Assembly (NCBI GenBank): GCA_049318165.1
Contig: JBMOGW010000002.1
Span: 1 to 38,967 of the forward strand
From: UBA668 sp049318165
GTDB lineage: Bacteria; Actinomycetota; Acidimicrobiia; Acidimicrobiales; Ilumatobacteraceae
Length of the DNA stretch: 38,967 nucleotides
Reading direction: 5' to 3'
The position numbers and the translations under genes are program-made. Below, in pieces: positions 23,871-32,002 of this stretch. Below the pieces are notes generated by a model. That model made no database searches. It saw only the letters and a list, made by a program, of their open reading frames with translations, and was not told the DNA's origin. Numbering within the stretch: position 1 is the stretch's first letter; each line of letters starts with the position of its first letter.

Positions 23871-24584
23871 CTAGCTGCCGAACACCTCGGCGAAGTGGGC
23901 GGCCATCGCCCGCCAGCTGCGCAGGTCGCTCGGCTCGTGGTACTGGAAGCCGGGGCGCGTGCCGTCGGCGAGCCGGTTGGTGAAGCTGTGGCCGGCGTTG
24001 CTGTGCAGGATCATCTGCCAGTCGACGCCGGCCGCGTTCATCTCCGCCTCGAAGTCGGCGCGCTGCGACGGCGGGATGATCGGGTCGTCGACACCGATGC
24101 ACACCAGCACCTTGCCGGTGATGTTGGCCGCGTCGGCCGGCGTGGCGTTGGCCAGGCCGCTGTGGAACCCGACGATGGCGTGCACCGGCGCGCCATCGCG
24201 GCCGAGTTCGAGCGCCATCGTGCCGCCGAAGCAGTAGCCCATCGCCCCGACGCGGTCGTGGTCGGCACGGGGGTGGGCGAGCAGCAGCTCGAGCCCGGCC
24301 CGGGCGCGGCGGCGGGTGGTGGCCTGGTCGGCCATCAACCCACCGAGCTTGGCGGGCACGTCGTCGGCGGGCAGGGGAGCGCCGTCGCCCCAGTAGTCGA
24401 GCGCGAACGCCACGTAGCCGAGCTCGGCGGCCAACCGGTCCGCCCGGTGGCGTGGGTGGTCGGTCATGCCGGGGCCCTCGTGGCACACCAGCACGGCCGG
24501 GCGCAGGTCGTCACCGTCGGGCACGGCCAGGTGGCCCAGGTAGCGGACGCCGTCGACGTGGTACTCGATCTCCTCGCGGTGCAT
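23871..24584 (-). CDS. Dienelactone hydrolase family protein
   Basis: 237 aa, an alpha/beta hydrolase with a Cys nucleophile: Cys118 in GYCFGG, Asp167 in GVDDP and His199 in AGHSF match the dienelactone hydrolase triad. It has no signal peptide. The family opens lactones or cleaves esters and thioesters; the actual substrate here cannot be told. A -10-like TAGGTT (minus strand of 24591-24596) ends 6 nt before ATG 24584, fitting a leaderless mRNA. It is divergent from an ABC ATPase, and an operator-like palindrome (24623-24638) sits between them, so it may share control with the quaternary-amine island. Confidence 0.88.
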   Translation of the reverse strand: MHREEIEYHVDGVRYLGHLAVPDGDDLRPAVLVCHEGPGMTDHPRHRADRLAAELGYVAFALDYWGDGAPLPADDVPAKLGGLMADQATTRRRARAGLELLLAHPRADHDRVGAMGYCFGGTMALELGRDGAPVHAIVGFHSGLANATPADAANITGKVLVCIGVDDPIIPPSQRADFEAEMNAAGVDWQMILHSNAGHSFTNRLADGTRPGFQYHEPSDLRSWRAMAAHFAEVFGS

Positions 24585-24622
24585 GGGCGCAACCTAACGC
24601 GCGGTCCGTCGGCTACGGTTTC

Positions 24623-24638
24623 CTGAACCAGCGGTCAG
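24623..24638. promoter_or_regulatory. Island operator site A
   Basis: CTGAACCAGCGGTCAG lies in the 90-nt divergent region between the dienelactone hydrolase and ABC ATPase genes. It is flanked by C and G, making CCTGA...TCAGG, and matches the CTGAA-N7-TCAG pattern found at two other divergent promoters in the island. A -10-like TACGGT (24614-24619) ends just before it, so a bound repressor would cover the transcription start. Confidence 0.6.
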
Positions 24639-24674
24639 GCTGCCGCTGGTGACCTGTCCACGGGGGAACGGCAC

Positions 24675-25724
24675 ATGGGGGAACCGAGCGGCGGCCGTAT
24701 CGAGCTGACCGAACTCTCCAAGTTCTACGGCAATCTGAAGGTGCTCAATGCGCTGAACCTGGTGATCGAGCCGGGAGAGTTCTTCTCGCTGCTCGGACCA
24801 TCGGGGTGTGGCAAGACCACCACGTTGCGATTGATCGGCGGCTTCGAGGAGATCGAGCACGGCTCGGTGCGCATCGACGGCATCGAGATGCGCGGCGTGC
24901 CCGCCGAGCGCCGCCCGGTGAACACCGTGTTCCAGAGCTATGCCCTGTTCCCGCACAAGACGGTGCAGGAGAACGTCGCGTTCGGTCTGCGTTTCCAGGA
25001 CTGCTCGAAGGACGAGACGCGGCGTCGCGTCGGCGAGGCACTCGAGCTGGTGCGCCTGACCGGCTTCGAGCAGCGTCGCCCGCACCAGTTGTCGGGTGGC
25101 CAGCAGCAGCGTGTCGCGTTGGCTCGCTCGTTGGTGTTGCGGCCGAAGGTGCTGCTGCTCGACGAGCCGCTCGGCGCGCTCGACGCCAAGCTGCGACGCG
25201 TGCTGCAGCTGGAGCTGCGCGAACTGCATCGCGACGTGGGCATCACGTTCGTGTACGTCACCCACGATCAGGAAGAGGCGCTGACGATGAGCGACCGCCT
25301 GGCCGTGATGGACAGCGGCATCATCCGTCAGCTGGGCACCCCGCGCGAGGTGTACGACGAGCCGTCGAGCACCTACGTGGCCGACTTCCTGGGCCTCGCC
25401 AACCTGCTGCCGGCGACGGCGACGGCCGGCGAGCTGGACGTGCTCGGCACCTCCGTCGCGGCCGCGACGGGCGACGTGCGCGGCAACTGCTACGTGGTGG
25501 TGCGTCCCGAGCGGGTGCGCCTGGTGTCGCCCGCCGACGCGATGCTGCGCGGCACGGTCGAGGCGACGGTGTTCGCCGGAGCGCTCACACACGTCCATGT
25601 TCGAGTGGGCGACAGCGTGCTGCAGGCGATGGTCGCGAACGGTGCCGACGAGGTGGACCTGACGACCGGAGCCGAGGTCGGCGTGTCGATCGGTGCCGAC
25701 TCGCTGCGCGTGCTGCCGAACTGA
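24675..25724 (+). CDS. ABC transporter ATPase, PotA-like
   Basis: 349 aa. Nucleotide-binding domain: Walker A GPSGCGKTT (41-49), Q-loop at VFQSYALFPH, signature LSGGQQQR (139-146), Walker B LLLDEP with Asp163-Glu164, and H-loop His197. A C-terminal TOBE-like domain (about 245-349) follows. This is the PotA/FbpC/CysA-like subgroup that energises uptake of polyamines, spermidine/putrescine, iron or betaine-like solutes. No permease or binding-protein gene is next to it in this window, so it is an orphan ATPase here. An island operator lies just upstream, which suggests uptake of the quaternary amine or a related amine. The ATG follows GGGGGAACGGCAC. Confidence 0.93.
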   Translation: MGEPSGGRIELTELSKFYGNLKVLNALNLVIEPGEFFSLLGPSGCGKTTTLRLIGGFEEIEHGSVRIDGIEMRGVPAERRPVNTVFQSYALFPHKTVQENVAFGLRFQDCSKDETRRRVGEALELVRLTGFEQRRPHQLSGGQQQRVALARSLVLRPKVLLLDEPLGALDAKLRRVLQLELRELHRDVGITFVYVTHDQEEALTMSDRLAVMDSGIIRQLGTPREVYDEPSSTYVADFLGLANLLPATATAGELDVLGTSVAAATGDVRGNCYVVVRPERVRLVSPADAMLRGTVEATVFAGALTHVHVRVGDSVLQAMVANGADEVDLTTGAEVGVSIGADSLRVLPN

Positions 25725-25738
25725 CCCGTGCGGGTCAG
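25721..25738. terminator. Short bidirectional hairpin over both stop codons
   Basis: CTGACCC-GTGC-GGGTCAG is a perfect 7-bp stem that contains the stop codons of the convergent ABC ATPase and Rieske oxygenase genes. It probably acts as a shared terminator, though without a T-tract. Confidence 0.5.
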
Positions 25739-26817
25739 CCCGCCATCATGGCCCGGTAGTGGGCCACGAACCATTTCACCAGTTCGTCCTTCGGGGTCAG
25801 CAGGCCGCGGTCGAACGCCAGCGACGAGACACCCTGCTGCACCAGTTCGCACACCCGGTTGTCCTGGTCGCCGACGAGCACGTTGAAGTCGATGATCGGC
25901 TGCGGGTCGAAGCCGGGGGTGGCGATGGCATCCGGGTGGAACAGGAAGTCCATCGTCATCACCGTGTGGGCGGGGCCGGTGGGATAGAGCGTGGAGATCA
26001 CCACGTTCGGACCGGTGATGTCGACGAAGCCGTTCGGGAACCAGGTGCCGCCGAAGTACGACGTGCGATCGACCTCCGACACGCCGGGCAGCGGCGGCAG
26101 CTCGACCGGTGTCGCCGACATCGTGGTGCCGCGAGCGAGCGCCACGCCACCGTCCTCGCGGGAGTGATCGGTCACCCAGCCCGAGCGGTACAGCGGCACC
26201 AGGTCGACCAGTTCCGGGTGTACGCGCGTGCAGTGCAGGCACTCCTGGTAGTTCTCGATGACGATCTTCCAGTTGGCGGCGATGTCGCAGCGGGTGGTGG
26301 CAACCACCTGCAGGTCGCCGATGCCGAACCGGGTGAGATTCGCCACCTCGGGCGCGTGGCGGGTGAGCCACTCGTCGAACGACGGCGGGTCGGCGGCCAG
26401 GCTGACGAATGCCATGCCCTGCCACTCGTGTGCCCGGTACTGCCAGAGGGGGAGCGAGTCCTTGTCGACGTCGTCGCCGTCGAGATGCGGGGTGGCGATC
26501 AACCGGCCGTCGAGCGCATAGGTCCAGGCGTGGTACGGGCACATCACCGAGCCCTGGCTGCTGAGGTCCTCGGCCTCGCACAGCCGCGAGCCGCGGTGGC
26601 GGCAGACGTTGGCGAACGCGCGCAGCGTGCCCTGCAGGTCGCGGGCCAGCAGCACGCTCTCACCGGCGATGTCGACCACCGTGCGGTTGCCGGGCGCCAG
26701 GCGCAGCGACGAGCCGGCGAGCACCCATCCGCCGTGGAAGATCGCGCGTCGCTCGGACTCCCAGACCTGCTGGTCGGTGTAGTCCTCGCGTGTCAGCGTC
26801 ACCGTGTCGTCGTGCAT
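25735..26817 (-). CDS. Rieske non-heme iron oxygenase, quaternary-amine type
   Basis: 360 aa from ATG 26817, which has an AAAAGGGGAT RBS. The Rieske [2Fe-2S] ligands are Cys72-x-His74 and Cys93-x-x-His96. The mononuclear iron site reads NYQECLHCTRVH, with His195 and His200 and a distal Asp near 319. The bridging residue is Glu192 rather than the Asp of classic ring-hydroxylating dioxygenases; an E-x-x-H form is seen in quaternary-ammonium oxygenases such as GbcA (glycine betaine), CntA (carnitine) and choline monooxygenase. In this context glycine betaine demethylation to dimethylglycine plus formaldehyde is the best guess; carnitine cleavage to trimethylamine is the alternative. No reductase partner gene is in the window. 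An operator-like palindrome lies in its promoter region. Confidence 0.85.
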   Translation of the reverse strand: MHDDTVTLTREDYTDQQVWESERRAIFHGGWVLAGSSLRLAPGNRTVVDIAGESVLLARDLQGTLRAFANVCRHRGSRLCEAEDLSSQGSVMCPYHAWTYALDGRLIATPHLDGDDVDKDSLPLWQYRAHEWQGMAFVSLAADPPSFDEWLTRHAPEVANLTRFGIGDLQVVATTRCDIAANWKIVIENYQECLHCTRVHPELVDLVPLYRSGWVTDHSREDGGVALARGTTMSATPVELPPLPGVSEVDRTSYFGGTWFPNGFVDITGPNVVISTLYPTGPAHTVMTMDFLFHPDAIATPGFDPQPIIDFNVLVGDQDNRVCELVQQGVSSLAFDRGLLTPKDELVKWFVAHYRAMMAG

Positions 26818-26861
26818 GGCGGGATCCCCTTTTCCGCTCGTTCCGTGCACACTAGCGAAGT

Positions 26862-26877
26862 CTGAACGGTCGGTCAG
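26862..26877. promoter_or_regulatory. Island operator site B
   Basis: CTGAACGGTCGGTCAG, extended by T and A to TCTGA...TCAGA, lies between the divergent Rieske and aminotransferase genes. It agrees with site C at 13 of 16 positions. A -10-like TACTGT (26888-26893) ends 8 nt before the aminotransferase ATG and another, TAGTGT on the minus strand, lies just beyond the other side of the site, so one bound dimer could block both promoters. Confidence 0.65.
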
Positions 26878-26901
26878 ACAAGTGGGCTACTGTGATGGTC
26901 C

Positions 26902-28299
26902 ATGGACCATGGCACGACCCTCGACGCACTGATCAACGCAGAAGAAGCGGTGTTCCTCGGCCGCATGCAGTCCTCGGCGGCCATGTGGGAGCGCGCCCAG
27001 CGCTCGATGCCCGGCGGTGTGTGCAGCAGTTGGGCCAGCTCGCGGCCCATCCCCGTGTGGGTCAGCCACGGTGAGGGAGCGCTGGTGTGGGACGTCGACG
27101 GCACCGAGTACGTCGACATGCACGCCGGCTACGGCGTCAACGTCGTCGGCCACGCCAACCCCGCGGTGGCGAAGGCCGTGCAGGACCGTGTCACCAAGGG
27201 CACCCACTTCGCACAGCCCACCGAGGATTCGATCATCGTCGCCGAGGAGCTCGCCCGCCGGTTCGGTCTGCCGAAGTGGCGGTTCACCAACTCGGGCACC
27301 GAGAGCACAATGGACGCCTTCCACCTGATGCGCGCCATCACCGGTCGGCAGTTGGTGATCAAGATCGAAGGCACCTACCACGGCCACCACGACGCCACCA
27401 TGGTGTCGGCGTTCCGGTCGCTCGACGACCTCGGCCCCGAGGACGAGCCGAACCGAATCGCGGGCGCCGGTGTCCCGCAGCAGATGGCCGACCTGTTGCG
27501 ACTGGTGCCGTTCAACGACCTCGCCGCGCTCGAGCGGGTGCTCGACCACCATCGCGGCCAGATCGCCGGGATGATCATGGAGCCGATGATGATGAACGCC
27601 GGCATCATCCCGCCCGCCCCCGGCTACCTGGAAGGCGTACGCGAGCTCACCCGTCGGCACGGCGTGCTGCTGGCGTTCGACGAGGTGAAGACCGGCATGG
27701 TGGTCGACTGGGGCGGCGCCACCCGCCTGTTCGGCGTCACTCCCGACATCGTGTGCCTCGCCAAGGCGCTCGGCGGTGGCATCCCGTGCGGTGCCATCGG
27801 CGGCACCGAGGAGGTCATGGGTGCGATCGACGCCGGCGTGTACGACCAGGTCGGCACGTTCAACGGCAACCCGCTCACGATGGCCGCCGCGCGGGCGACG
27901 CTCACCGAGGTGCTCCACCCGGCCACCTACGAGCGTGCCGCCGAGCTCGGCCGCTCGATGCTCGACGGGTCGGTGGCCGCGCTGCAGGCCGCGGGCATCC
28001 CGTGCTACGGCAACGTGTTCGGTTTCAAGGGGTCGGTGGTGTTCCACGACACGCCGGCGCGCAACTACCGCGAGTTCCTGCGCATCTCCACGGCCATCAG
28101 CCACCTGCACTTCCTGGTGCAGCACAACGGTGGCGTGTTCCTGCCGCCGTGGGGCAAGAGCGAGTCGTGGACCCTCAGCGTCGCCCACACCCACGAGCAC
28201 GGCGAGCGCTACGTGCGCAACGTGGCGCGGGTGGCCGAGCTGACGGCGACGCTGCGCGACCGCGACTCCGACCTGTTCGCCGTCGGGAGTTACAACTGA
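26902..28299 (+). CDS. Class III PLP-dependent aminotransferase / aminomutase-like
   Basis: 465 aa. It has the fold-type I class III pattern: TNSGTESTMDA and YHGHHD for cofactor contacts, FDEVKTG for the PLP pyridine Asp, and Lys288 in CLAKALGGGIP as the Schiff-base lysine. Overall it is closest to the glutamate-1-semialdehyde aminomutase-like branch; a dedicated heme-pathway HemL is unlikely given the catabolic context. It would transfer or shift an amino group on an omega-amino or beta-amino acid; substrate unknown. The gene ends in TGATG, overlapping the PhyH-type dioxygenase start, so the two form an operon. No Shine-Dalgarno is visible and a -10-like box sits 8 nt upstream of ATG 26902, suggesting a leaderless mRNA. 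Confidence 0.88.
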   Translation: MDHGTTLDALINAEEAVFLGRMQSSAAMWERAQRSMPGGVCSSWASSRPIPVWVSHGEGALVWDVDGTEYVDMHAGYGVNVVGHANPAVAKAVQDRVTKGTHFAQPTEDSIIVAEELARRFGLPKWRFTNSGTESTMDAFHLMRAITGRQLVIKIEGTYHGHHDATMVSAFRSLDDLGPEDEPNRIAGAGVPQQMADLLRLVPFNDLAALERVLDHHRGQIAGMIMEPMMMNAGIIPPAPGYLEGVRELTRRHGVLLAFDEVKTGMVVDWGGATRLFGVTPDIVCLAKALGGGIPCGAIGGTEEVMGAIDAGVYDQVGTFNGNPLTMAAARATLTEVLHPATYERAAELGRSMLDGSVAALQAAGIPCYGNVFGFKGSVVFHDTPARNYREFLRISTAISHLHFLVQHNGGVFLPPWGKSESWTLSVAHTHEHGERYVRNVARVAELTATLRDRDSDLFAVGSYN

Positions 28300-29147
28300 T
28301 GGCCCGGCTCGAGCAGGTCGGCAAGAGCGACGGGGTGTCGGCCGTGCTCGAACTGCTGGAGCGTGACGGTGCAGTCATCGTGCGCGACTTCCTCGACCCG
28401 GCGGTGCACGCACGCTTCCGTGACGACATGGTGGCGCACGCCGCCGGCCACCGCGCGGGCGCCGAGTCCGACCACCCACTGGTGGCGGGTTTCTGGGGGC
28501 GGAAGACGACGCGGTTCACGCGTCTGGCCCATCGCAGCCCGGCCTTCATCGACATCCTGACCGACCCGTTCTACTTGCAGGTCGCCGACGCCACGCTGCT
28601 GCCGTCGGCGTCGGACTACTGGATGAACACCGGGCAGATGATGATCATCGGCCCGGGCGAGAAGGCGCAGTGGATCCACCGCGACGCCGACAACTGGCCG
28701 ACGCTGTGCCGCCCCGACGGGTTCGAGATCACGGTCAGCTGCCTGTACGCGATCAGCGAGTTCACCGCCGAGGTGGGGGCGACCCGGGTGGTGCCCGGCA
28801 GTCACAAGTGGGAGGACTACGAGCGCCGCGCCGAGCCGCACGAGATCTGCCAGGCCGTGATGCCCGAGCGCAGCGGTGTCATCTACACCGGGCGCGTGCT
28901 GCACAGCGGCGGCGCCAACACCACGGCCGACCAGTTCCGCTACGGCCTGCACCTGTCGTACGTACTCGGCTGGCTGACGCCCGAGGAAGCGCTGCCCTTG
29001 GGTGTCGACTGGTCGGAGGTGCGGCACCTGTCCGAGCAGGCACAGCGGCTGTTGGGCTGGCGGTGCAGCACCCCGACGGACGAGTTCTCCGGCCGGGTGT
29101 GGACGATCGACTACGAGGACGTGCCCGCAGGCCTCGGCCTGGAGTGA
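28299..29147 (+). CDS. Phytanoyl-CoA dioxygenase (PhyH) family protein
   Basis: 282 aa, an Fe(II)/2-oxoglutarate-dependent oxygenase fold. The facial triad is His127-x-Asp129 in WIHRDADNW and His202 in VLHSGG; Arg214 in FRYGLHLSY is placed to bind 2-oxoglutarate. The family hydroxylates carbons of small molecules or acyl-CoAs (phytanoyl-CoA, ectoine and others). It is coupled to the aminotransferase by a TGATG overlap, so the two probably act on one compound. In a carnitine/betaine island, hydroxylation of an N-methylated amino acid is plausible but unproven. The last codons end 4 nt from the convergent hydratase stop. Confidence 0.88.
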   Translation: MARLEQVGKSDGVSAVLELLERDGAVIVRDFLDPAVHARFRDDMVAHAAGHRAGAESDHPLVAGFWGRKTTRFTRLAHRSPAFIDILTDPFYLQVADATLLPSASDYWMNTGQMMIIGPGEKAQWIHRDADNWPTLCRPDGFEITVSCLYAISEFTAEVGATRVVPGSHKWEDYERRAEPHEICQAVMPERSGVIYTGRVLHSGGANTTADQFRYGLHLSYVLGWLTPEEALPLGVDWSEVRHLSEQAQRLLGWRCSTPTDEFSGRVWTIDYEDVPAGLGLE

Positions 29148-29151
29148 CCGG

Positions 29152-29931
29152 TCAGCGGCCCTTCCACACGGGGGACCGCTTCTCGCTGAAGGCCAGGTTG
29201 CCCTCTTCGGCGTCCTCGCTGTCGACGGCGGCGCGGTAGCTGTCGAGGTCCTTGATGTACGCCATCGCCTCGGTGGTGTCCATGTGCGCGGTGCGGCGGC
29301 CGATGTCGAGGATCGCAGCGACGCTCAGCGGGGCACTGTCGATCACCTTGCGGGCAACGTCCTTCGCGGCGTCGAGCAACTCGGCTGCGGGCACGACGCG
29401 GTTCACCAGACCGTGGCGCGCGGCTTCGGCGGCGTCGAGGCGCTTGCCGGCGATCAGCACTTCGCGAGCGATGTGCGCCGGCAGCAGCCGCGGCAGTCGG
29501 ACGCTGCCGACGTCGGGCAGGATGCCGATGGCGGCCTCGGGCAGGAAGAACTGCGCGTGTTCGGCGGCGACGACGAGGTCGGCGCTCATCGCGATCTCGA
29601 ACCCGCCACCGACGGCCATGCCGTTGACCGCGGCGATCACCGGCGTGCGCCGGGCGGGCAGGTCGGTGAAGCCGCCGAAGCCGCCCGCGCCGTAGTCGCT
29701 GTCGAACGCCTCGCCCTCGGCGGCGGCACCGAGGTCCCAGCCGGCGCTGAAGAAGCGCTCGCCGGCGCCGGTGTAGATGGCGACGCGCACGGACGGGTCG
29801 TGCTCGAAACCGAGGAACACCTCGCCCAGTGCCACGCTGGTGGGGGCGTCGATGGCGTTCGCCTTCGGGCGGTCGAGCGTGACGACGGCGATGCCGTCCT
29901 CCACCTCGACGGTGAATCCGGGGTGGGTCAT
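29152..29931 (-). CDS. caiD: Crotonobetainyl-CoA hydratase (CaiD-like)
   Basis: 259 aa, near the 261 aa of E. coli CaiD, which it resembles over its whole length as I remember that sequence. Shared stretches include LDRPKANAIDA, a GEVFL segment, RVAI-TGAGE-FFSAGWDL-AAAEGEA, PVIAAVNG with GGGFE, LPEA-IGI-PD and the C-terminal EKR-PVWKGR. Glu112 and Glu132 occupy the positions of the catalytic glutamates of the crotonase family (E111 and E131 in CaiD). The enzyme hydrates crotonobetainyl-CoA to L-carnitinyl-CoA, or the reverse. The ATG overlaps the stop of the upstream CoA ligase gene (ATGA), so substrate activation and hydration are co-expressed. A general enoyl-CoA hydratase role is the fallback. 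Confidence 0.85.
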   Translation of the reverse strand: MTHPGFTVEVEDGIAVVTLDRPKANAIDAPTSVALGEVFLGFEHDPSVRVAIYTGAGERFFSAGWDLGAAAEGEAFDSDYGAGGFGGFTDLPARRTPVIAAVNGMAVGGGFEIAMSADLVVAAEHAQFFLPEAAIGILPDVGSVRLPRLLPAHIAREVLIAGKRLDAAEAARHGLVNRVVPAAELLDAAKDVARKVIDSAPLSVAAILDIGRRTAHMDTTEAMAYIKDLDSYRAAVDSEDAEEGNLAFSEKRSPVWKGR

Positions 29932-31946
29932 CGGGATCCTTCCTCCACGGTGAGCAGGGCGTCGACGGCGACCGCGCCGTGGCGGCCGACGAGCACAGGG
30001 TTCAGTTCGACCTCCACCACGTCGGTGCCGACCACGGCGTCGGTGAGCCGCACCACGAGGTCGGCGAGCGCGTCGATGTCGGCGGCGGGACGGCCGCGGA
30101 AGCCGGACAGCAGCGGTGCGCTGCGCAGCCCGGACAGTGCGCCGCGCACGTCGTCGGCCGTGACGGGCGCGAGAAGGTGCGCCACGTCGGACCACAGTTC
30201 GGTGGTGACGCCGCCGTGCCCGACGGTGACCAGCCAACCGACCGGAGCGTCGCGGCGCACGGTGACGAGCACCTCGGCGACGATGTCGGCGACGGTGCGC
30301 TCGACCAGGTAGCCGGCCTCGGTGCCGGGCATCGCGGCGAGGGCGTCGGTCAGTGCGGCGGCGTCGCGCAGGCCGACGCGCACGGCACCGACCTCGCTCT
30401 TGTGGGCGTGCCCCAGGGCCTTCAGCGTGATCGGGTAGCCGATCTCGTCGGCGGCGGCCAGCACGCCTCCCTCCGGCACCACGCGACCGTCGGGCACGGC
30501 GATGCCGAGCGCGCCGAGCCTTTGCTTGGCCGTCGCCTCGTCGAGCACCCGAGTGGACCCCGGGCCCGTGACCGGCGCGTGCGCAGTGGCGGATGCAGCG
30601 GCGCCGACGGTGGCGGCAGCGTCGAGCGCGACGAGTCCCTCGGACAGGCCGAGCAGGGGAGTGAGCCCGGCGGCGCTGATGTGGTCGCGCAGCGGTTCGT
30701 TGAGGCACTCGGCGAGGGTGGCCACCACCACGCCACGCCGCCCGGTGGCAGCCGCGGCGTCGGCCAGCGCATCGACCGCCGTGTACCAACTGGACGGGTC
30801 GTTGTCGGGCGACGGCGGCGCATCGAGCACCAGCATCGTGGCGTCCTGCGGGCCGTTCATCACCGCGGTGAACGTGCGCCCCATCGCGGCGCGGTCGCCC
30901 CACATGAACGTGTGGTAGTCGAACGGGTTGCTGACCGAGACCAGGTCGGTGAGCGTGGCCTCGATGCGGGCGCGGTGCTCGTCGGCGAACGGCTCGAACT
31001 GCAGCGCGGTGGCCTCGCTGCGGTCGGCCACCAGCGATGCCTCGCCGCCCGAGCAGCTGAGCGACACGACCTTCCGGCCGTCCAGCCGCCCGCCACGGTC
31101 GAGCAGCTTCAGGCTTTCGAGCAGTTCGGCCGGGGTGCGAACGGTGGCGACGCCGTAGCGGGCGAAGAGCGCGTCGTAGGCCGCGGCACGGCCGGCCATG
31201 CTGCCGGTGTGCGAGTTGGCGATGGCCGCGCCCGCTTCGCTGCGGCCGGTCTGCAGGGCGACGATGGGCACGCCCTGTTCGAGCGCACGCAGTGCCACGG
31301 TGGCGAACTGCTGCGCGTCGCGCACGGCCTCGAGGAACAGGCCGATGGCGGTGATCCGCTCGTCGTCGAGCAGTGCGGCGACGGCGTCCTCGGTGCCCAG
31401 GCTGGCCTGGTTGCCGACGGTGATCATGCTGCCCAGGCGCAGACCACGCTGCTGGAACGTGAGGTTGACGGCCACGTTGCCGCTCTGGCTGACGATGGCT
31501 GCGCCGCGGTCGTGCCGGCCCATGCCGTGCTCGTCGGGCCACAGGGCGACGCGGTCGAAGGTGTTGACGAAGCCGTAGCAGTTCGGCCCGAAGAACGGCA
31601 CGTCGCGCGCGGCGTCGAGCAGTTCCTGCTGCAGCGCGTCGTCGCCCGTCTCGGCGAAGCCCGAGCCGTAGCAGACGATGCCGCCAGCACCGAGGTCACG
31701 CGCGATGCGGGAAGCCTCGATGGTGGCGTGGCGGTTGACGCCGAGGAACACGGCGTCGGGCACACCGGGCAGGTCGAGCAGCGACGGCACGCAGGGCACC
31801 CCGGCCAGGTGCGGGCGGGTGGGGTGCACGGGCCAGATCGGGCCGTCGAAGCCCAGCTTCAGGCACTGCGCCACCACCCGCTCGGCCGGCGCGCCACCGA
31901 CGACGGCGATCGATCGGGGCGCGAGGAGGCGACGGAGGTCGGGCAT
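29928..31946 (-). CDS. NDP-forming acyl-CoA synthetase (alpha-beta fusion), putative carnitine/betaine-CoA ligase
   Basis: 672 aa. Domains in order: CoA-binding Rossmann domain (about 5-130), two succinyl-CoA-ligase-like domains with the phospho-His246 in NSHTGSM, and a C-terminal ATP-grasp domain (about 470-672; K-x-LGHAHKSEVGAV, VELNPV). This is the ADP/NDP-forming acetyl-CoA synthetase family, which makes acyl-CoA from acid, CoA and ATP through a phospho-His intermediate. It is unrelated to CaiC (AMP-forming) or CaiB (CoA transferase), but translational coupling to the CaiD-like gene suggests it activates gamma-butyrobetaine, crotonobetaine or carnitine. A -10-like TAATCT ends 6 nt before the ATG (leaderless), and an island operator touches it. 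Confidence 0.88.
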   Translation of the reverse strand: MPDLRRLLAPRSIAVVGGAPAERVVAQCLKLGFDGPIWPVHPTRPHLAGVPCVPSLLDLPGVPDAVFLGVNRHATIEASRIARDLGAGGIVCYGSGFAETGDDALQQELLDAARDVPFFGPNCYGFVNTFDRVALWPDEHGMGRHDRGAAIVSQSGNVAVNLTFQQRGLRLGSMITVGNQASLGTEDAVAALLDDERITAIGLFLEAVRDAQQFATVALRALEQGVPIVALQTGRSEAGAAIANSHTGSMAGRAAAYDALFARYGVATVRTPAELLESLKLLDRGGRLDGRKVVSLSCSGGEASLVADRSEATALQFEPFADEHRARIEATLTDLVSVSNPFDYHTFMWGDRAAMGRTFTAVMNGPQDATMLVLDAPPSPDNDPSSWYTAVDALADAAAATGRRGVVVATLAECLNEPLRDHISAAGLTPLLGLSEGLVALDAAATVGAAASATAHAPVTGPGSTRVLDEATAKQRLGALGIAVPDGRVVPEGGVLAAADEIGYPITLKALGHAHKSEVGAVRVGLRDAAALTDALAAMPGTEAGYLVERTVADIVAEVLVTVRRDAPVGWLVTVGHGGVTTELWSDVAHLLAPVTADDVRGALSGLRSAPLLSGFRGRPAADIDALADLVVRLTDAVVGTDVVEVELNPVLVGRHGAVAVDALLTVEEGSR

Positions 31947-31959
31947 GTGCGCAGATTAG

Positions 31960-31975
31960 CTGAATGGCCGATCAG
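31960..31975. promoter_or_regulatory. Island operator site C
   Basis: CTGAATGGCCGATCAG, a palindrome with a GGCC centre, lies in the 56-nt divergent region between the CoA ligase and amidase genes. It abuts the -10-like box of the ligase (minus strand TAATCT), where a bound repressor would block that promoter. It agrees with site B at 13 of 16 positions. Confidence 0.65.
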
Positions 31976-32002
31976 GGAACCTGGTGCTGGCAGAATCGGC
32001 AC

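Noticed and set aside
26902..28299. Annotation of the class III aminotransferase as HemL of heme synthesis
   Set aside because: The fold and active-site motifs fit the wider family, but the operon with a PhyH dioxygenase and the shared catabolic operator argue against a heme role.
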